A stretch of 63,868 bases of DNA from Schleiferia thermophila. Its GTDB lineage: Bacteria > Bacteroidota > Bacteroidia > Flavobacteriales > Schleiferiaceae. The stretch spans positions 1-63,868 of the forward strand of contig NZ_QPJS01000006.1 in assembly GCF_003337435.1 (NCBI RefSeq), in the 5' to 3' direction. Below the pieces are notes generated by a model. It saw only the letters and a program-made list of their open reading frames with translations, had not been told where the DNA came from and made no database searches. Positions 9,197 to 18,809 of the stretch are shown piece by piece (the stretch's first letter is position 1; the number at the start of each line of letters is the position of its first letter). The translations under genes were made by a program, and so were the position numbers.

Positions 9197-11029
9197 TTAA
9201 TTTTTTTTAATTAGTTTCAGGTGCTGTGTGTTATGGTTTTTAAGGTTTGTCAACCTGACCAAATACATTCCATCCGGGAGGTCATTGATTGGTACTTCGG
9301 TCAGTTTTCCGCTTGTGGTCAATCGTTTTACAACTTTCCCATCAATGGTGTACATCTCAGCCAAGTAAGTTTGATTTTCAGGTATTTGGATAAAAAATCT
9401 TTCGGATGTAGGATTTGGAAAAAGGGCAATGAATGGTAAATCAGACAGTGTTTCTTCGGAGACAGACAGGTCAAGGGGTTGATACCTGAAGTAGGGCCTT
9501 ATCATCAGACTGCCCTGGAATACACTTTGAAACCAATTGGTGCCATCACCAAAGACCAGGAGATGTCTTCCGGGAGAGTTTACATCGAAGCCAATGTTAA
9601 GCGGATGAATGGTTTTTTGTTTAACACCAATGTATACAGGTGTATTGATATAGACTGATTCGGACAAGGGGTATTCGATGAAGTTCTGATATCTGGGGGG
9701 GTATTCTGGTCTTAGCCATTCCGGAGACTCATAGAGCTTAGTTGAGGGGATGCCTTGAAGATTTTGATATACGACAATTTTGAATTCGTTTTGGGTAGCA
9801 TCTACACCGGCATATACAAAATTTATATACAATCCAACCAAAGTATCAGGAGTTAAGGGAGTGAGGTTGATGAGCGTGATCGCTCCCCCCTGGTCCACGA
9901 TTCCAAACGCTCTCTCAGGGCTTCCATCATCATAGGAATAATAATTTCTGAATTCCTGCCGATGAGAAATGGTATCGTTCTCTCTCAGACCTGCATTTGC
10001 TCCGGCGAAGAAACTTTGCACATCGATCGAAAATTCTCCTGTTGGAGTGAAAGGAAGGGATAAGGGGTTGGTAAAAGGTTGAATGAATTCGACTTCAGTA
10101 TTGTAGGGATGATTGTCGTCAATAGTTGGGCTGCCATTACCTGATGCGATCAAATTTGGACCCGAAAAAGCTCTGTATTGGCCTAATACTAGATTCTGCG
10201 AGCCCGGGAGCCCGTTTTTGCGATATCTGTGAGACACTTGATCTACCAGCATAGAATTGTTAAAGGTCCACCAAGGCACTGCCGAAAAAGCACCGCTTAT
10301 GACCTGTGGATGCTCTTTGACAAAAGCAGGGTCAGCGATTAGAGTATCATTGGCATTTCTGTTGGCATCTAAGTACACATAGTCAATATGCCATTCATCA
10401 AAAGCTCCTGAAGGAGCACCGTAGCTGACAAATCTGAATCTGAAACCTTTTTTTAAAAATTTGACGTTGTCTACGGGAATCATTACTAGTTTGAAAGGGG
10501 TTAAGGTTTGATTCTGAGGGCCAGTTTCGCGCCATACGGAGGTCCATGTACTGTCGTCGGGGCTCCAGAAATAAAGTGCAAGACTATCGTCGGGCTCTGG
10601 AAATTCGCCCAAACCTCCGGGTTGGTAGTAAAATGATAGCCATACATTGGTGCGATTTGCCAGATTGATATATCTGGAGGTCAGCATATCACAGGTGTCA
10701 GTGGCGATTTGGGTAGGATGGTATGGTTGGCCATATTCGTCGAGCCCATCAAATGTGGCTGTGCCTATAGTGATCTGACCTGTGGCTTTATTTCTGGTGA
10801 CAGTTACCTGAATATCAGACCAAATAGATTGGGAGGGAAGAATAGAAAGATAGGAAAAATCATCAATAACAGGCAGCTCAATGGTATCGCTGCTCAAAAT
10901 TTTGGCCTGCGGAGGTGCCATGGGCGTACGCAGCGGTGTGTAAAGCATCTCCCTGATCTGAGCATTTGTGTGGGATATATGAAGAAATATCCACAGAAGT
11001 GGTACTATTTTAAAAATCCATCTCTTCAT
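9197..11029 (-). CDS. Exported protein with type IX secretion sorting domain
   Basis: A 610-aa secreted protein. The start is placed at the ATG at 11029 because it opens a clean signal peptide (MKRWIFKIVPLLWIF... ending TNAQ); the longer frame adds 19 unlikely residues. The last ~75 residues are a type A T9SS C-terminal sorting domain: FPNPTSERFFIQIPEN, then YTIDGKVV, LPDGMYLVRL and a basic tail KLIKKN. This domain directs export through the outer membrane and attachment to the cell surface. The middle contains beta-rich stretches such as RYINLANRTNVWLSFYYQPGG that resemble jelly-roll or concanavalin-like domains, but no catalytic motif. It overlaps the PASTA gene upstream by 20 bases. Probably a surface or gliding-associated protein of unknown role. 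Confidence 0.88.
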   Translation of the reverse strand: MKRWIFKIVPLLWIFLHISHTNAQIREMLYTPLRTPMAPPQAKILSSDTIELPVIDDFSYLSILPSQSIWSDIQVTVTRNKATGQITIGTATFDGLDEYGQPYHPTQIATDTCDMLTSRYINLANRTNVWLSFYYQPGGLGEFPEPDDSLALYFWSPDDSTWTSVWRETGPQNQTLTPFKLVMIPVDNVKFLKKGFRFRFVSYGAPSGAFDEWHIDYVYLDANRNANDTLIADPAFVKEHPQVISGAFSAVPWWTFNNSMLVDQVSHRYRKNGLPGSQNLVLGQYRAFSGPNLIASGNGSPTIDDNHPYNTEVEFIQPFTNPLSLPFTPTGEFSIDVQSFFAGANAGLRENDTISHRQEFRNYYSYDDGSPERAFGIVDQGGAITLINLTPLTPDTLVGLYINFVYAGVDATQNEFKIVVYQNLQGIPSTKLYESPEWLRPEYPPRYQNFIEYPLSESVYINTPVYIGVKQKTIHPLNIGFDVNSPGRHLLVFGDGTNWFQSVFQGSLMIRPYFRYQPLDLSVSEETLSDLPFIALFPNPTSERFFIQIPENQTYLAEMYTIDGKVVKRLTTSGKLTEVPINDLPDGMYLVRLTNLKNHNTQHLKLIKKN

Positions 11030-11840
11030 GATTCTGTTGGATGCTGAAGTAAGATAACGAATCCATAGGCATTTTATTGTAATCACTTGTTAACCATATG
11101 CTTATCTCACTTCCTTTGAATATGGTTTTCTTGATGGTAGGCATAGGCTCTTGTCTATACACAAATGCTCTGGACGTATCTGTTCCGGGTTCAATGTTTA
11201 AATATCCAATATTAAGCCCGAGTTGCGAAAGGATTTGCCTGGCTGTTGTAAAATTCTTTCCAAGAAGATAAGGCACCTCCAAAAGTTCACTGTCCAGACC
11301 CATCCCTACAACGAGGTCTATTACCGATCCTTTAGGTAGGTAATCATTGGAAGTTAGCTCCCTTCCCATATGCTGGGCAGCCACTACCATGTCCTTTCCA
11401 ATATAAGGTATAAAGGTGATTTTACCCACTTTAAAACCTTTGGATTCCAGATCGTAAACAGCTCGTTTTCTCGACCTTTCTACTAGATTAGGAACTTTCA
11501 CCAGTCTTGGCCCTGAGGGATTGATGGTCAGTTTGATTATTTTTCCAGGTTTTACCAAAGCTTCTGGTGCGGGATATTGACTTAATACGCTGAATATGGG
11601 CTTATCCGGATAATACTCTGATGAGTCCAGTACCACGAATTTTAGTTCGAGTTTTTGTAAAATATCTTCTACTTCACTCAGTGAATATCCTGAAAGGTCA
11701 GGCACTTTAATTTCCTTTCCGTGCAAAGTATAATAATTAGCCCACCTCAAAAAACCAAAAATGAAAAGAAAAACGAGAACAAAAAAAATAAGAAGCTGGA
11801 TGACAAATGTTTTGGAAGTTAAAAACTTGATAAAGTTCAT
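11010..11840 (-). CDS. Membrane-anchored protein with three PASTA domains, no kinase
   Basis: A 276-aa protein. Residues ~12-32 are one transmembrane helix. Then follow three PASTA-type repeats, each starting near a VPxL motif: VPDLSGYSLSEVEDIL, VPNLVERSRKRAVYDL and VPYLLGKNFTTARQIL. PASTA domains bind muropeptides or interact with division proteins in other phyla, where they are fused to Ser/Thr kinases or class B PBPs. Here no catalytic domain is present, so a periplasmic cell-wall-sensing or scaffold role is inferred. It has a TACCTTTG -7 box 18 bases upstream and leads the transcript continuing into the T9SS protein and rluD. Confidence 0.88.
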   Translation of the reverse strand: MNFIKFLTSKTFVIQLLIFFVLVFLFIFGFLRWANYYTLHGKEIKVPDLSGYSLSEVEDILQKLELKFVVLDSSEYYPDKPIFSVLSQYPAPEALVKPGKIIKLTINPSGPRLVKVPNLVERSRKRAVYDLESKGFKVGKITFIPYIGKDMVVAAQHMGRELTSNDYLPKGSVIDLVVGMGLDSELLEVPYLLGKNFTTARQILSQLGLNIGYLNIEPGTDTSRAFVYRQEPMPTIKKTIFKGSEISIWLTSDYNKMPMDSLSYFSIQQNHEEMDF

Positions 11841-11857
11841 TTATGCAGATTTTATGG

Positions 11858-11865
11858 CAAAGGTA
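11858..11865 (-). promoter_or_regulatory. -7 box of the PASTA-rluD transcript
   Basis: On the minus strand TACCTTTG matches TAnnTTTG exactly and lies 18 bases before the ATG at 11840. No -33 element is evident. Confidence 0.5.
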
Positions 11866-11893
11866 GACATGCTGTAGTTTCATAGCATTGGTA

Positions 11894-12643
11894 CTATTTG
11901 AAACCTTCTCTGTCTATGAGATTGTAGTAAAAAATACAGTATATAGCTCGAAAGCCGTCTTTCCAATTTATTTTTTTTCCTTCGTCAAATGTTCTTCCGT
12001 AGTAGGAAATCCCTACCTCGTAGATACGGATACCCGGAACTCTGGAAATTTTTGCAGTGACTTCTGGTTCAAATCCAAACCGATTTTCCTTCAAAGTGAT
12101 TCTCTGAATTATGGAAGTCCTGAAGAGTTTATAGCAGGTTTCCATATCCGTGAGATTGAGGTTAGTAAACATATTGCTCAGAAAAGTCAAAAATTTATTT
12201 CCGATAGAGTGCCAGAAAAAGAGAATTCGGTGAGGATTGCCTCCCATAAATCTTGATCCGTAGACTACATCTGCAAATCCATCAATTGCTGGTTTGAGCA
12301 GCATGTTGTATTCTCTCGGGTCATATTCGAGGTCAGCGTCCTGAATGATGAGGAATTCACCTGTAGCATGTTTAATTCCCGTACGCAAAGCAGCACCTTT
12401 GCCCATGTTGACAGTATGACAGATGTATTGAATGTTCATCTCCGGGTGCATGGAGATATATTCCCGGATTTGAAGATCTGTATTGTCTGTGGAGCAATCG
12501 TTTACAATAATCACTTCTTTCTGAATACCCTCAATTAGCTCAGCACTTCTTATTTTGTTGAGTATGTTTTTGATGGTATTTTCTTCATTAAACACGGGAA
12601 TTACGATAGACAACAGTCGGAATTCATCTTTTATTTCGAACAT
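11894..12643 (-). CDS. GT2 family glycosyltransferase, polyprenyl-phosphate sugar synthase type
   Basis: A GT-A fold glycosyltransferase of 249 aa. It starts [17 protein letters not shown], has the nucleotide-binding VNDCSTDNT segment, and carries the metal-binding QDADLEYDP motif. The lack of a transmembrane tail and the length fit DPM1-like enzymes that transfer a sugar from a nucleotide sugar to polyprenyl phosphate. Substrate cannot be assigned. It is divergent from the second GT2 at 12710; the 66-base gap holds a -7 box for this gene. Confidence 0.9.
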   Translation of the reverse strand: MFEIKDEFRLLSIVIPVFNEENTIKNILNKIRSAELIEGIQKEVIIVNDCSTDNTDLQIREYISMHPEMNIQYICHTVNMGKGAALRTGIKHATGEFLIIQDADLEYDPREYNMLLKPAIDGFADVVYGSRFMGGNPHRILFFWHSIGNKFLTFLSNMFTNLNLTDMETCYKLFRTSIIQRITLKENRFGFEPEVTAKISRVPGIRIYEVGISYYGRTFDEGKKINWKDGFRAIYCIFYYNLIDREGFK

Positions 12644-12663
12644 TCAATTTGGCAATGAGGCCG

Positions 12664-12671
12664 CAAAAATA
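12664..12671 (-). promoter_or_regulatory. -7 box before the minus-strand GT2
   Basis: TATTTTTG on the minus strand matches TAnnTTTG and lies 21 bases before the ATG at 12643. No convincing -33 TTTG at the expected spacing. Confidence 0.4.
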
Positions 12672-12709
12672 CTTGCTTTGCCTGACTTTGTTTTTTATTC
12701 CGATTTAGA

Positions 12710-13717
12710 ATGGAAGTAGCTGTTGCGGTTTTGGCTTACAACAATTTGAATCATCTGATGAGGTATCTGCCCGATCTGATTTCCTGCAGCCAGAATGCCA
12801 GAGTAGTGGTGATCGACAATGGATCAACGGACGGTTCGGTGGAATGGATCAGAGAGCACTGCCCGGCTGTTGATGTCATAGAGTTAGGGAACAATTTTGG
12901 TTTTGCCGACGGTTACAACCGTGGGTTGAAGCAAATAAAATCAGATGTATATCTTCTGATTAACAGCGATGTAAGAGTAAATAAAGGTTGGCTTGAACCT
13001 TTGACCAATTGGCTGGAGAAAGAGCCAGGAATAGCTGCTGTACAGCCAAAAATTTTATCTGACAGACAACCTGACAGATTTGAATATGCAGGCGCTGCCG
13101 GTGGATTTGTTGACTGGCTGGGATATCCTTTTTGCAGGGGAAGAATTTTAGAAACATTGGAAATAGACCTTGGGCAATACGACTCTGTAACCGAAGTCCA
13201 TTGGACATCAGGTGCTTGTATGGCTGTGAGAGCCCGCGCCTTTGAAGAATCCGGAGGTTTTGATCCGGTCTTTTTTGCACATCAAGAGGAAATTGACCTT
13301 TGCTGGAGGCTCAGGAAACTTGGTTATAAGCTAATTTGCGAGCCAAAATCGGTAGTATATCATCTGGGAGGAGGTACTTTGAGTTATCACTCGCCCAGAA
13401 AAACTTTTCTGAACTTCCGAAACAACCTACTGATGCTGTCTAAAAACATGGATTTCCCGAGAGTAATTTTTGTCATTTTTATCAGGTTGATACTAGATGG
13501 AATAGCTGGAATAAAATTTCTGATTGAAGGAAAAGTTCTTCACTCCTGGATGATTGTCAAAGCGCACTTTTCCTTTTACAGATTGATACCGAAAGTGGTA
13601 AAATACAGGCGATTCCGGTCAACTACAAAATTAAATTCCGTAAAACTCTGGCCTAGGTCAATTTTATCAGAATACTTTCTCAAAAGAAAACGGACATTTT
13701 CGCAGCTTCCTGCCTGA
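12710..13717 (+). CDS. GT2 family glycosyltransferase, rhamnosyltransferase-like
   Basis: A 335-aa GT2 enzyme. The GT-A core spans residues ~1-240: VAVLAYNNLNHL, VVVIDNGSTDGSVEW, NSDVRVNKGWL (DxD equivalent) and the late catalytic region FFAHQEEIDLCWRLRKLGY. This pattern resembles WbbL/rhamnosyltransferase-type enzymes that build surface polysaccharides. The C-terminal ~90 residues contain a hydrophobic stretch (VIFVIFIRLILDGIAGI) likely to touch the membrane. It is divergent from the GT2 at 11894 and convergent with ktrB, ten bases away. Donor and acceptor unknown. Confidence 0.9.
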   Translation: MEVAVAVLAYNNLNHLMRYLPDLISCSQNARVVVIDNGSTDGSVEWIREHCPAVDVIELGNNFGFADGYNRGLKQIKSDVYLLINSDVRVNKGWLEPLTNWLEKEPGIAAVQPKILSDRQPDRFEYAGAAGGFVDWLGYPFCRGRILETLEIDLGQYDSVTEVHWTSGACMAVRARAFEESGGFDPVFFAHQEEIDLCWRLRKLGYKLICEPKSVVYHLGGGTLSYHSPRKTFLNFRNNLLMLSKNMDFPRVIFVIFIRLILDGIAGIKFLIEGKVLHSWMIVKAHFSFYRLIPKVVKYRRFRSTTKLNSVKLWPRSILSEYFLKRKRTFSQLPA

Positions 13718-13727
13718 TGGATGTGCT

Positions 13728-15539
13728 TTATCCTACCATAATTCTGGTTTCCGGATATTTGTAGGATTTGCTTTTTGATTCCCGGAGAAGGGAGTAAGCA
13801 AGTGTAAGCGGTCCTATTCTACCTACAAACATCGTAACCATAATAATGATTTTACCGGGAACGCTAAGCTCTGCTGTTATACCTGTGCTCAGCCCTACTG
13901 TTGCAAAAGCACTTACTTGCTCAAAAGACAGCTGGAGCAGCGAAAATTCTGGTTCAAAAACCGACAGCAAAAAAATTCCGATGCTAATCGTGGTAATGGC
14001 AAAAAGCATGATCGAATAGGCTTTCATCACCAAATCGTATGGGATGGTTCGCTTGAAAATCTCAATGTTCGCCCGGCCTTTAATAATGGTATACGTACCG
14101 ATGAAAATCAGTACAAACGTGTTGGTCTTGATGCCTCCACCTGTGGAACCGGGTGATGCGCCTATAAACATCAGAAAAATCAATAGAATCAGCGTAGGGG
14201 CTGCCAATAAGCCAATATCTACTGTGTTGAAGCCAGCTGTACGAGCGGTAACAGATTGAAAAAATGACTTAACTAAGCCAACAAAAAGAGAGTCATCAGC
14301 CAAAATCCCGTTCCTTTCAACCAAGAAGAATACTACCATGCCAGACAGTATCAGGATTGCACTTGCATACAATGAAATGCGCGTGTCAATCTTCAAACTA
14401 AGCCATGGCTTGTTTTCATCTAATCTCCTTTTTTTAATGGATAAAATATCATAAATGTTGGAAAATCCCAGGCTTCCAATTATAATCAAAATTCCTATAA
14501 TAATGTGATACCAATATGCAGTGGAAACACCTTCTGCCATCAGACCATTTTCATGAGTAGAAAATCCTGCATTATTAAAAGCAGATATGCTGTGAAACAA
14601 TGCGTCAAAATATCCTCTAATGAAAGATTTACTCTCCTGATAATAAAAAGTAGAAAACAATACGACAGACCCAATCAATTCTATGGTAAATGTGTAAGTA
14701 AAAATGCGCTTTAACAAACCTGATGAACTGGACAATGAGTCCGCCAGAAGGTTGTTTTGCATGATGCTTTGCTGGCGAAGGCCTATATTGTTTCTGGTGA
14801 ACAGCACCAGCAACGTAGCAAAACTTATGATGTTCAGGCCTCCAAGCTGTATCAGAATCAATATCACCAGCTGTCCTTTGAAAGACCAAAACGACCCTGT
14901 ATCAACCACTGTAAGACCTGTTACACAACTTGCAGATATACTGGTAAACAATGCATCCAAAAATTCCGGCGACTTTCCCGTCACATTCATTTCAGGCATT
15001 AGCAACAGCGCAGTTCCAATAGTAAATAGAATTAAAAAAGAATAAATAAATAATAAACTCGGATTAATTTTTATCGTATCAAGAATAGAAGATGCTTTGC
15101 CAAATTCAATTAAAAAAACTACTAAAAAATATATCTGAATGCCCGCATTAAAAAAGGCATCTACATTGTCAATATTCAATAAATTTCCTGTCTCTTTAAG
15201 TACATTAAAATCGAAAAAGTACAGGGAGATTAAATTGATTAGAATAAGCAGCATCAGTAAGGCTTCTATCTTTGTTTCTTTGATAAATTGAATGGGATGA
15301 AAATCGTAGATGATCTTAATAATGTATTTCGTCAAATAAAAAATCAGTGAAAACTGTACTATTTTAAATACAAGTGTTTTTTCCTGAGCACTAAGTTTAT
15401 ATCCGTAATTAATTACTAATGCGCATAAAGTTACCAGGGCAATTACAAACGAAGCTCTTCTCAAAAAATACAAAACCCCTCTCTTCGAAGGGTACAGCCG
15501 GATGTTGATCCATTCCCGAATTTTATTTAAAAGAGTCAT
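13728..15539 (-). CDS. ktrB: Potassium transporter pore subunit, KtrB/TrkH family
   Basis: A 603-aa membrane protein of the Trk/Ktr superfamily, with a longer N-terminus than typical KtrB (~450 aa): about four extra hydrophobic segments precede the core. Selectivity-filter loops can be seen as TSISASCVTGLTVVDTGSFW, HSISAFNNAGFSTHENG, VTARTAGFNTVDIG and QVSAFATVGLSTGIT, each with the central glycine of the four half-channel repeats. GASPGSTGGGIKTNT is the well-conserved cytoplasmic gate loop. It should take up K+ (possibly with Na+) gated by the KtrA at 3511-4188. The TPR gene lies 18 bases upstream on the same strand. Confidence 0.93.
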   Translation of the reverse strand: MTLLNKIREWINIRLYPSKRGVLYFLRRASFVIALVTLCALVINYGYKLSAQEKTLVFKIVQFSLIFYLTKYIIKIIYDFHPIQFIKETKIEALLMLLILINLISLYFFDFNVLKETGNLLNIDNVDAFFNAGIQIYFLVVFLIEFGKASSILDTIKINPSLLFIYSFLILFTIGTALLLMPEMNVTGKSPEFLDALFTSISASCVTGLTVVDTGSFWSFKGQLVILILIQLGGLNIISFATLLVLFTRNNIGLRQQSIMQNNLLADSLSSSSGLLKRIFTYTFTIELIGSVVLFSTFYYQESKSFIRGYFDALFHSISAFNNAGFSTHENGLMAEGVSTAYWYHIIIGILIIIGSLGFSNIYDILSIKKRRLDENKPWLSLKIDTRISLYASAILILSGMVVFFLVERNGILADDSLFVGLVKSFFQSVTARTAGFNTVDIGLLAAPTLILLIFLMFIGASPGSTGGGIKTNTFVLIFIGTYTIIKGRANIEIFKRTIPYDLVMKAYSIMLFAITTISIGIFLLSVFEPEFSLLQLSFEQVSAFATVGLSTGITAELSVPGKIIIMVTMFVGRIGPLTLAYSLLRESKSKSYKYPETRIMVG

Positions 15540-15557
15540 TGAACTATATAAGGGCCA

Positions 15558-16955
15558 TTACAGCTGATAATTCACATACTCTATCCATTCGGACATATCG
15601 TCGGTTTCCATATATCGACTAAATATGTGAATCAGATCTTCGGAATCAAATGTTCTGATTTTGTTAATTTTTTTGATGTGAGTAGTAGCTGTGTAAAAAT
15701 TTCCTTGCAGCGTATACAAAGAAGCTAAAATAATTCGCAGATGCAGATCATCGCGATACAATTCGACCGCGACTTTCAAAATCCTAAGTGCTGATTTTAC
15801 TTCTCCCTCAGTGACCAGCACTTTAATGTAGTATAGAATAATCTCTTTGTCAATTTGGTGGTTTTCGAGCAGATCTGTGGCCAGCTCCATCCCATCTTGA
15901 AAGTATCCTCTCTTAAAGAGGATTCGGGCTGCCAGCAGCGTTCCGGAGAAGTCTGTATCGAGTTCCAGCAGTCGGGTAATGTAATCAATCAGTACATTCT
16001 CATCTTTACCTGTAAGGTCGTAAAGTCGAACCAATGAAGCTAGGATATCAGGGTTGGTCCGATCTTCTTCATAGGCTTTTTCAAGATAAAAAAGAGCTTT
16101 TTTGAATTGATGCAGTGCCTCGTAGCACCTGCCGAGACACATATAAGAGTGCGAGGTAAAGATGTCGATTCCCAATGCCTCGTTATAAATTTCAATGGCT
16201 TTTTGATAATTTCCTGTTATCTCATATGTATACCCTAGGTCGTAGTAAGGGGCTATGTAATTTTCGTCAATCAAAATGGCATATTCATACGCCCAGATGG
16301 CTTTTTCAAAATTGCCTTTCTTGAGATAAAGATTGCCCAGATTGTGCCAGGCTACCTCATTGTAGGGAGATAGATCGATGACTTTAGTCAATAATTCAAT
16401 GGCTTCATCCGTTTTATGAGTCTCTTCAAAACACGTAATCAGGTTGTGCAAAAGGAAAGGATCCTCAGGGTTTTCTTCAAGCAGATTTTTCAGTATTTCA
16501 ATGGCCGTGTAGTAATTTTTGATTTCCATAAGCTCAGCGGCCAGAAAGCTCAAGGCATCCGTATCTTCTGGATAGAGCGAAACAAGCTTTTTCAGATATT
16601 GGATGGCCAGATGGTGATTTCTTGTTTTTGAATGAATATCTGCCTGTAAATAAAGCACATCTGGGTTTTCAGGGGCAATCTTTTGAGCTTCTTTCAGCAT
16701 TTTTCTCGATTCATCTATTCTGCTTTGGTCCAGATAGAGTTGTGCTTTTCTTATGTAAAAGTCAGGCAAGCCGGGGTAGATTCGGATACCATAATCGGCT
16801 ACTGCCAGTGCTTTTCGAAATTCTTCACTGGCAAAGTAATAGTCGATGATGATTTCCAGCTCTTCAGTATCAAAGAACTCTTCCCGGTCTTCAGCCATCA
16901 TTTTTTCAAATCGCATGACCAGGTCTGTGGTTTCGTCAAATTCAAAGTCAGGCAT
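15558..16955 (-). CDS. Tetratricopeptide repeat protein
   Basis: A 465-aa soluble protein built almost entirely of TPR helices, roughly ten to twelve repeats (for example PDFYIRKAQLYLDQSRIDES, EVAWHNLGNLYLKKGNFEKA, APYYDLGYTYEITGNYQKA, TSHSYMCLGRCYEALHQFKKA). The N-terminal ~45 residues are acidic and the rest is repeat. No signal peptide or membrane helix, so a cytoplasmic scaffold is likely; partners unknown. It precedes ktrB by 18 bases, suggesting a shared transcript. Confidence 0.9.
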   Translation of the reverse strand: MPDFEFDETTDLVMRFEKMMAEDREEFFDTEELEIIIDYYFASEEFRKALAVADYGIRIYPGLPDFYIRKAQLYLDQSRIDESRKMLKEAQKIAPENPDVLYLQADIHSKTRNHHLAIQYLKKLVSLYPEDTDALSFLAAELMEIKNYYTAIEILKNLLEENPEDPFLLHNLITCFEETHKTDEAIELLTKVIDLSPYNEVAWHNLGNLYLKKGNFEKAIWAYEYAILIDENYIAPYYDLGYTYEITGNYQKAIEIYNEALGIDIFTSHSYMCLGRCYEALHQFKKALFYLEKAYEEDRTNPDILASLVRLYDLTGKDENVLIDYITRLLELDTDFSGTLLAARILFKRGYFQDGMELATDLLENHQIDKEIILYYIKVLVTEGEVKSALRILKVAVELYRDDLHLRIILASLYTLQGNFYTATTHIKKINKIRTFDSEDLIHIFSRYMETDDMSEWIEYVNYQL

Positions 16956-17102
16956 ATACAGCGATTGAAGTAATACCTCAAATATGGCACAAAGATATGA
17001 CAGTGCATACCATGGAGGATTATTTTATTAACAATGGGCAGTTGCGTCGAACCAATCTACTATTCCAAAATTCGATTAGGTTTGTCGGGATTTCTCACAT
17101 AT

Positions 17103-18029
17103 ATGAAAAAAACATTTTTAACATTTTTAAAGGGGATGGCCATGGGAGCTGCTGATATAGTACCTGGTGTGTCTGGCGGAACTGTAGCCTTTATCACAGG
17201 TGTATATGAAGACCTGCTTGCTGGAATCAAAAACCTGGGCGGTCCTGCGTGGTACACTTTGAAAAAAAGAGGATTTAAAGCCTTTTGGCAACAGAGCCGG
17301 ATGCCAATACTCTTACCTTTGATAATTGGAATAGGATTTTCAATAGCCACCTTGTCCAGAATCATTCAATTTGCATTAAATGAATACGGTCTGTTTACTT
17401 GGTCTTTTTTCTTTGGCCTCATTATAGCCAGTGCGTTTTTGGTATTTAAAAAAATCGAAAATCCCACACCTGCAGTTTGGTTATTTTTTTCGGCAGGGCT
17501 TATTCTGGCACTGGAAATCACACGTTCAGCCCCGGTTTCAATACCTGAAGGTACTATTTATATTTTTATTTCCGGTTTTGTGGCTATTTCAGCTATGATT
17601 CTTCCGGGTATTTCAGGTAGCTTTATCTTATTGCTGCTTGGTAAATACGATATCATATTGCAGGCAGTTACCAGTTTAGAGCTTGGAGTATTGGTGGTAT
17701 TTGCCATGGGCTGTGTGGTCGGGCTCATCACCATGGCCAATATCCTTTCATGGTTACTACAAAGGTTTCATGACCAGGCAGTAGGTCTTTTAAGTGGGTT
17801 CATGGTAGGGGCGCTTTACAAAGTATGGCCATGGAAGAAAGTCATAGAAACCCGAATCAATAGTAAAGGAATTGAGGTACCTTTTATAGAAAAAAGCATC
17901 TGGCCCGGACAAATGGAATCAGATCCCATGGTCATGGGCTGTGTCCTATTTTTTGTTGCAGGAATTATTTTAGTAGTCAGTATAGAGTGGATAGCCCGCA
18001 AATCCAAGCCAAATCGCCTTGAAGACTAA
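17103..18029 (+). CDS. DUF368 membrane protein (polyprenyl-phosphate translocase family)
   Basis: A 308-aa polytopic membrane protein of the DUF368 family. The signature GMAMGAADIVPGVSGGTVAFITGVYEDLL is at the N-terminus and a second, inverted-repeat-like copy, ISAMILPGISGSFILLLLGKY, is near residue 180. Members of this family (PopT) have been shown in other bacteria to recycle undecaprenyl phosphate across the inner membrane. The ATG at 17103 is chosen because it opens MKKTFLTFLKGMAMG; the frame upstream adds 23 residues unlike the family. The 3' end overlaps aroE by 11 bases. Confidence 0.9.
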   Translation: MKKTFLTFLKGMAMGAADIVPGVSGGTVAFITGVYEDLLAGIKNLGGPAWYTLKKRGFKAFWQQSRMPILLPLIIGIGFSIATLSRIIQFALNEYGLFTWSFFFGLIIASAFLVFKKIENPTPAVWLFFSAGLILALEITRSAPVSIPEGTIYIFISGFVAISAMILPGISGSFILLLLGKYDIILQAVTSLELGVLVVFAMGCVVGLITMANILSWLLQRFHDQAVGLLSGFMVGALYKVWPWKKVIETRINSKGIEVPFIEKSIWPGQMESDPMVMGCVLFFVAGIILVVSIEWIARKSKPNRLED

Positions 18030-18777
18030 ATCTTTTAAATTAGGGTTGGTGGGATTTCCGCTTTCCCACAGCCGATCGCCAGAGATTTGGCAGGTGATTT
18101 TTAATAATCTCGGTATTTCCAATATTTCTTATCACTTGTTTGAAGTAAAAGATGTGACACAGATACTACATGTGCTCTCACAGCCGGATGTAGTAGGCGT
18201 CAATGTGACCATACCATACAAAAAAAAGGTAATTCCCCTCCTCAGTGAGCTCACTGCACAGGCTGAAGGCACCGGAGCAGTGAACACCATTGTAAAGAGC
18301 GCGAATGGTAAACTCATAGGCCATAACACAGATGTAGAAGGTTTTAAAGAAAGTCTTAAAAACTTTCTTGGCTCAGAAACCATTGAGCAGGCATTTATTC
18401 TAGGCACGGGAGGCAGTGCTTTGGCTGTGAGCCTGGCATTGAAGTCATTGGCCGTAGACCATTACTTCATCTCCCGAAAGCCAGGTGGGGATAAAGTTTT
18501 GACATACGATGACATAAATACACCCATCACGGAGTTTCCAAAACTTATTGTCAACTGCACACCGCTGGGAATGTATCCAAATGTCTCTACCTTTCCGCCC
18601 ATAGATTTTCAAAAAATAAAAGCTAAGAGTTATTGCTTTGACCTTGTTTACAATCCAGAGACTACCATTTTTTTACAAAAATGTAAAATGAGAGGTGCTT
18701 TTGTAAGAAATGGTATGGAAATGCTACATTTACAGGCCATTAAGGCATGGGATTTTATATCAAAACATATCCCATAA
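18019..18777 (+). CDS. aroE: Shikimate dehydrogenase
   Basis: A 252-aa enzyme that reduces 3-dehydroshikimate with NADPH in the chorismate pathway. The shikimate-binding segment LVGFPLSHSRSPEIW, the VTIPYKKKV motif with the catalytic lysine, the NTIV and GHNTDVEGF segments, and the Rossmann glycine stretch ILGTGGSALAV are all present. The only start that keeps the N-terminal motif is the TTG at 18019, which gives MKTKSFKLGLVGF and overlaps the DUF368 gene by 11 bases; no Shine-Dalgarno is visible, so coupling to the upstream gene is likely. Confidence 0.92.
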   Translation: MKTKSFKLGLVGFPLSHSRSPEIWQVIFNNLGISNISYHLFEVKDVTQILHVLSQPDVVGVNVTIPYKKKVIPLLSELTAQAEGTGAVNTIVKSANGKLIGHNTDVEGFKESLKNFLGSETIEQAFILGTGGSALAVSLALKSLAVDHYFISRKPGGDKVLTYDDINTPITEFPKLIVNCTPLGMYPNVSTFPPIDFQKIKAKSYCFDLVYNPETTIFLQKCKMRGAFVRNGMEMLHLQAIKAWDFISKHIP

Positions 18778-18809
18778 CTACTTGATTATTTGACCCTTAA
18801 TATTGTCAC

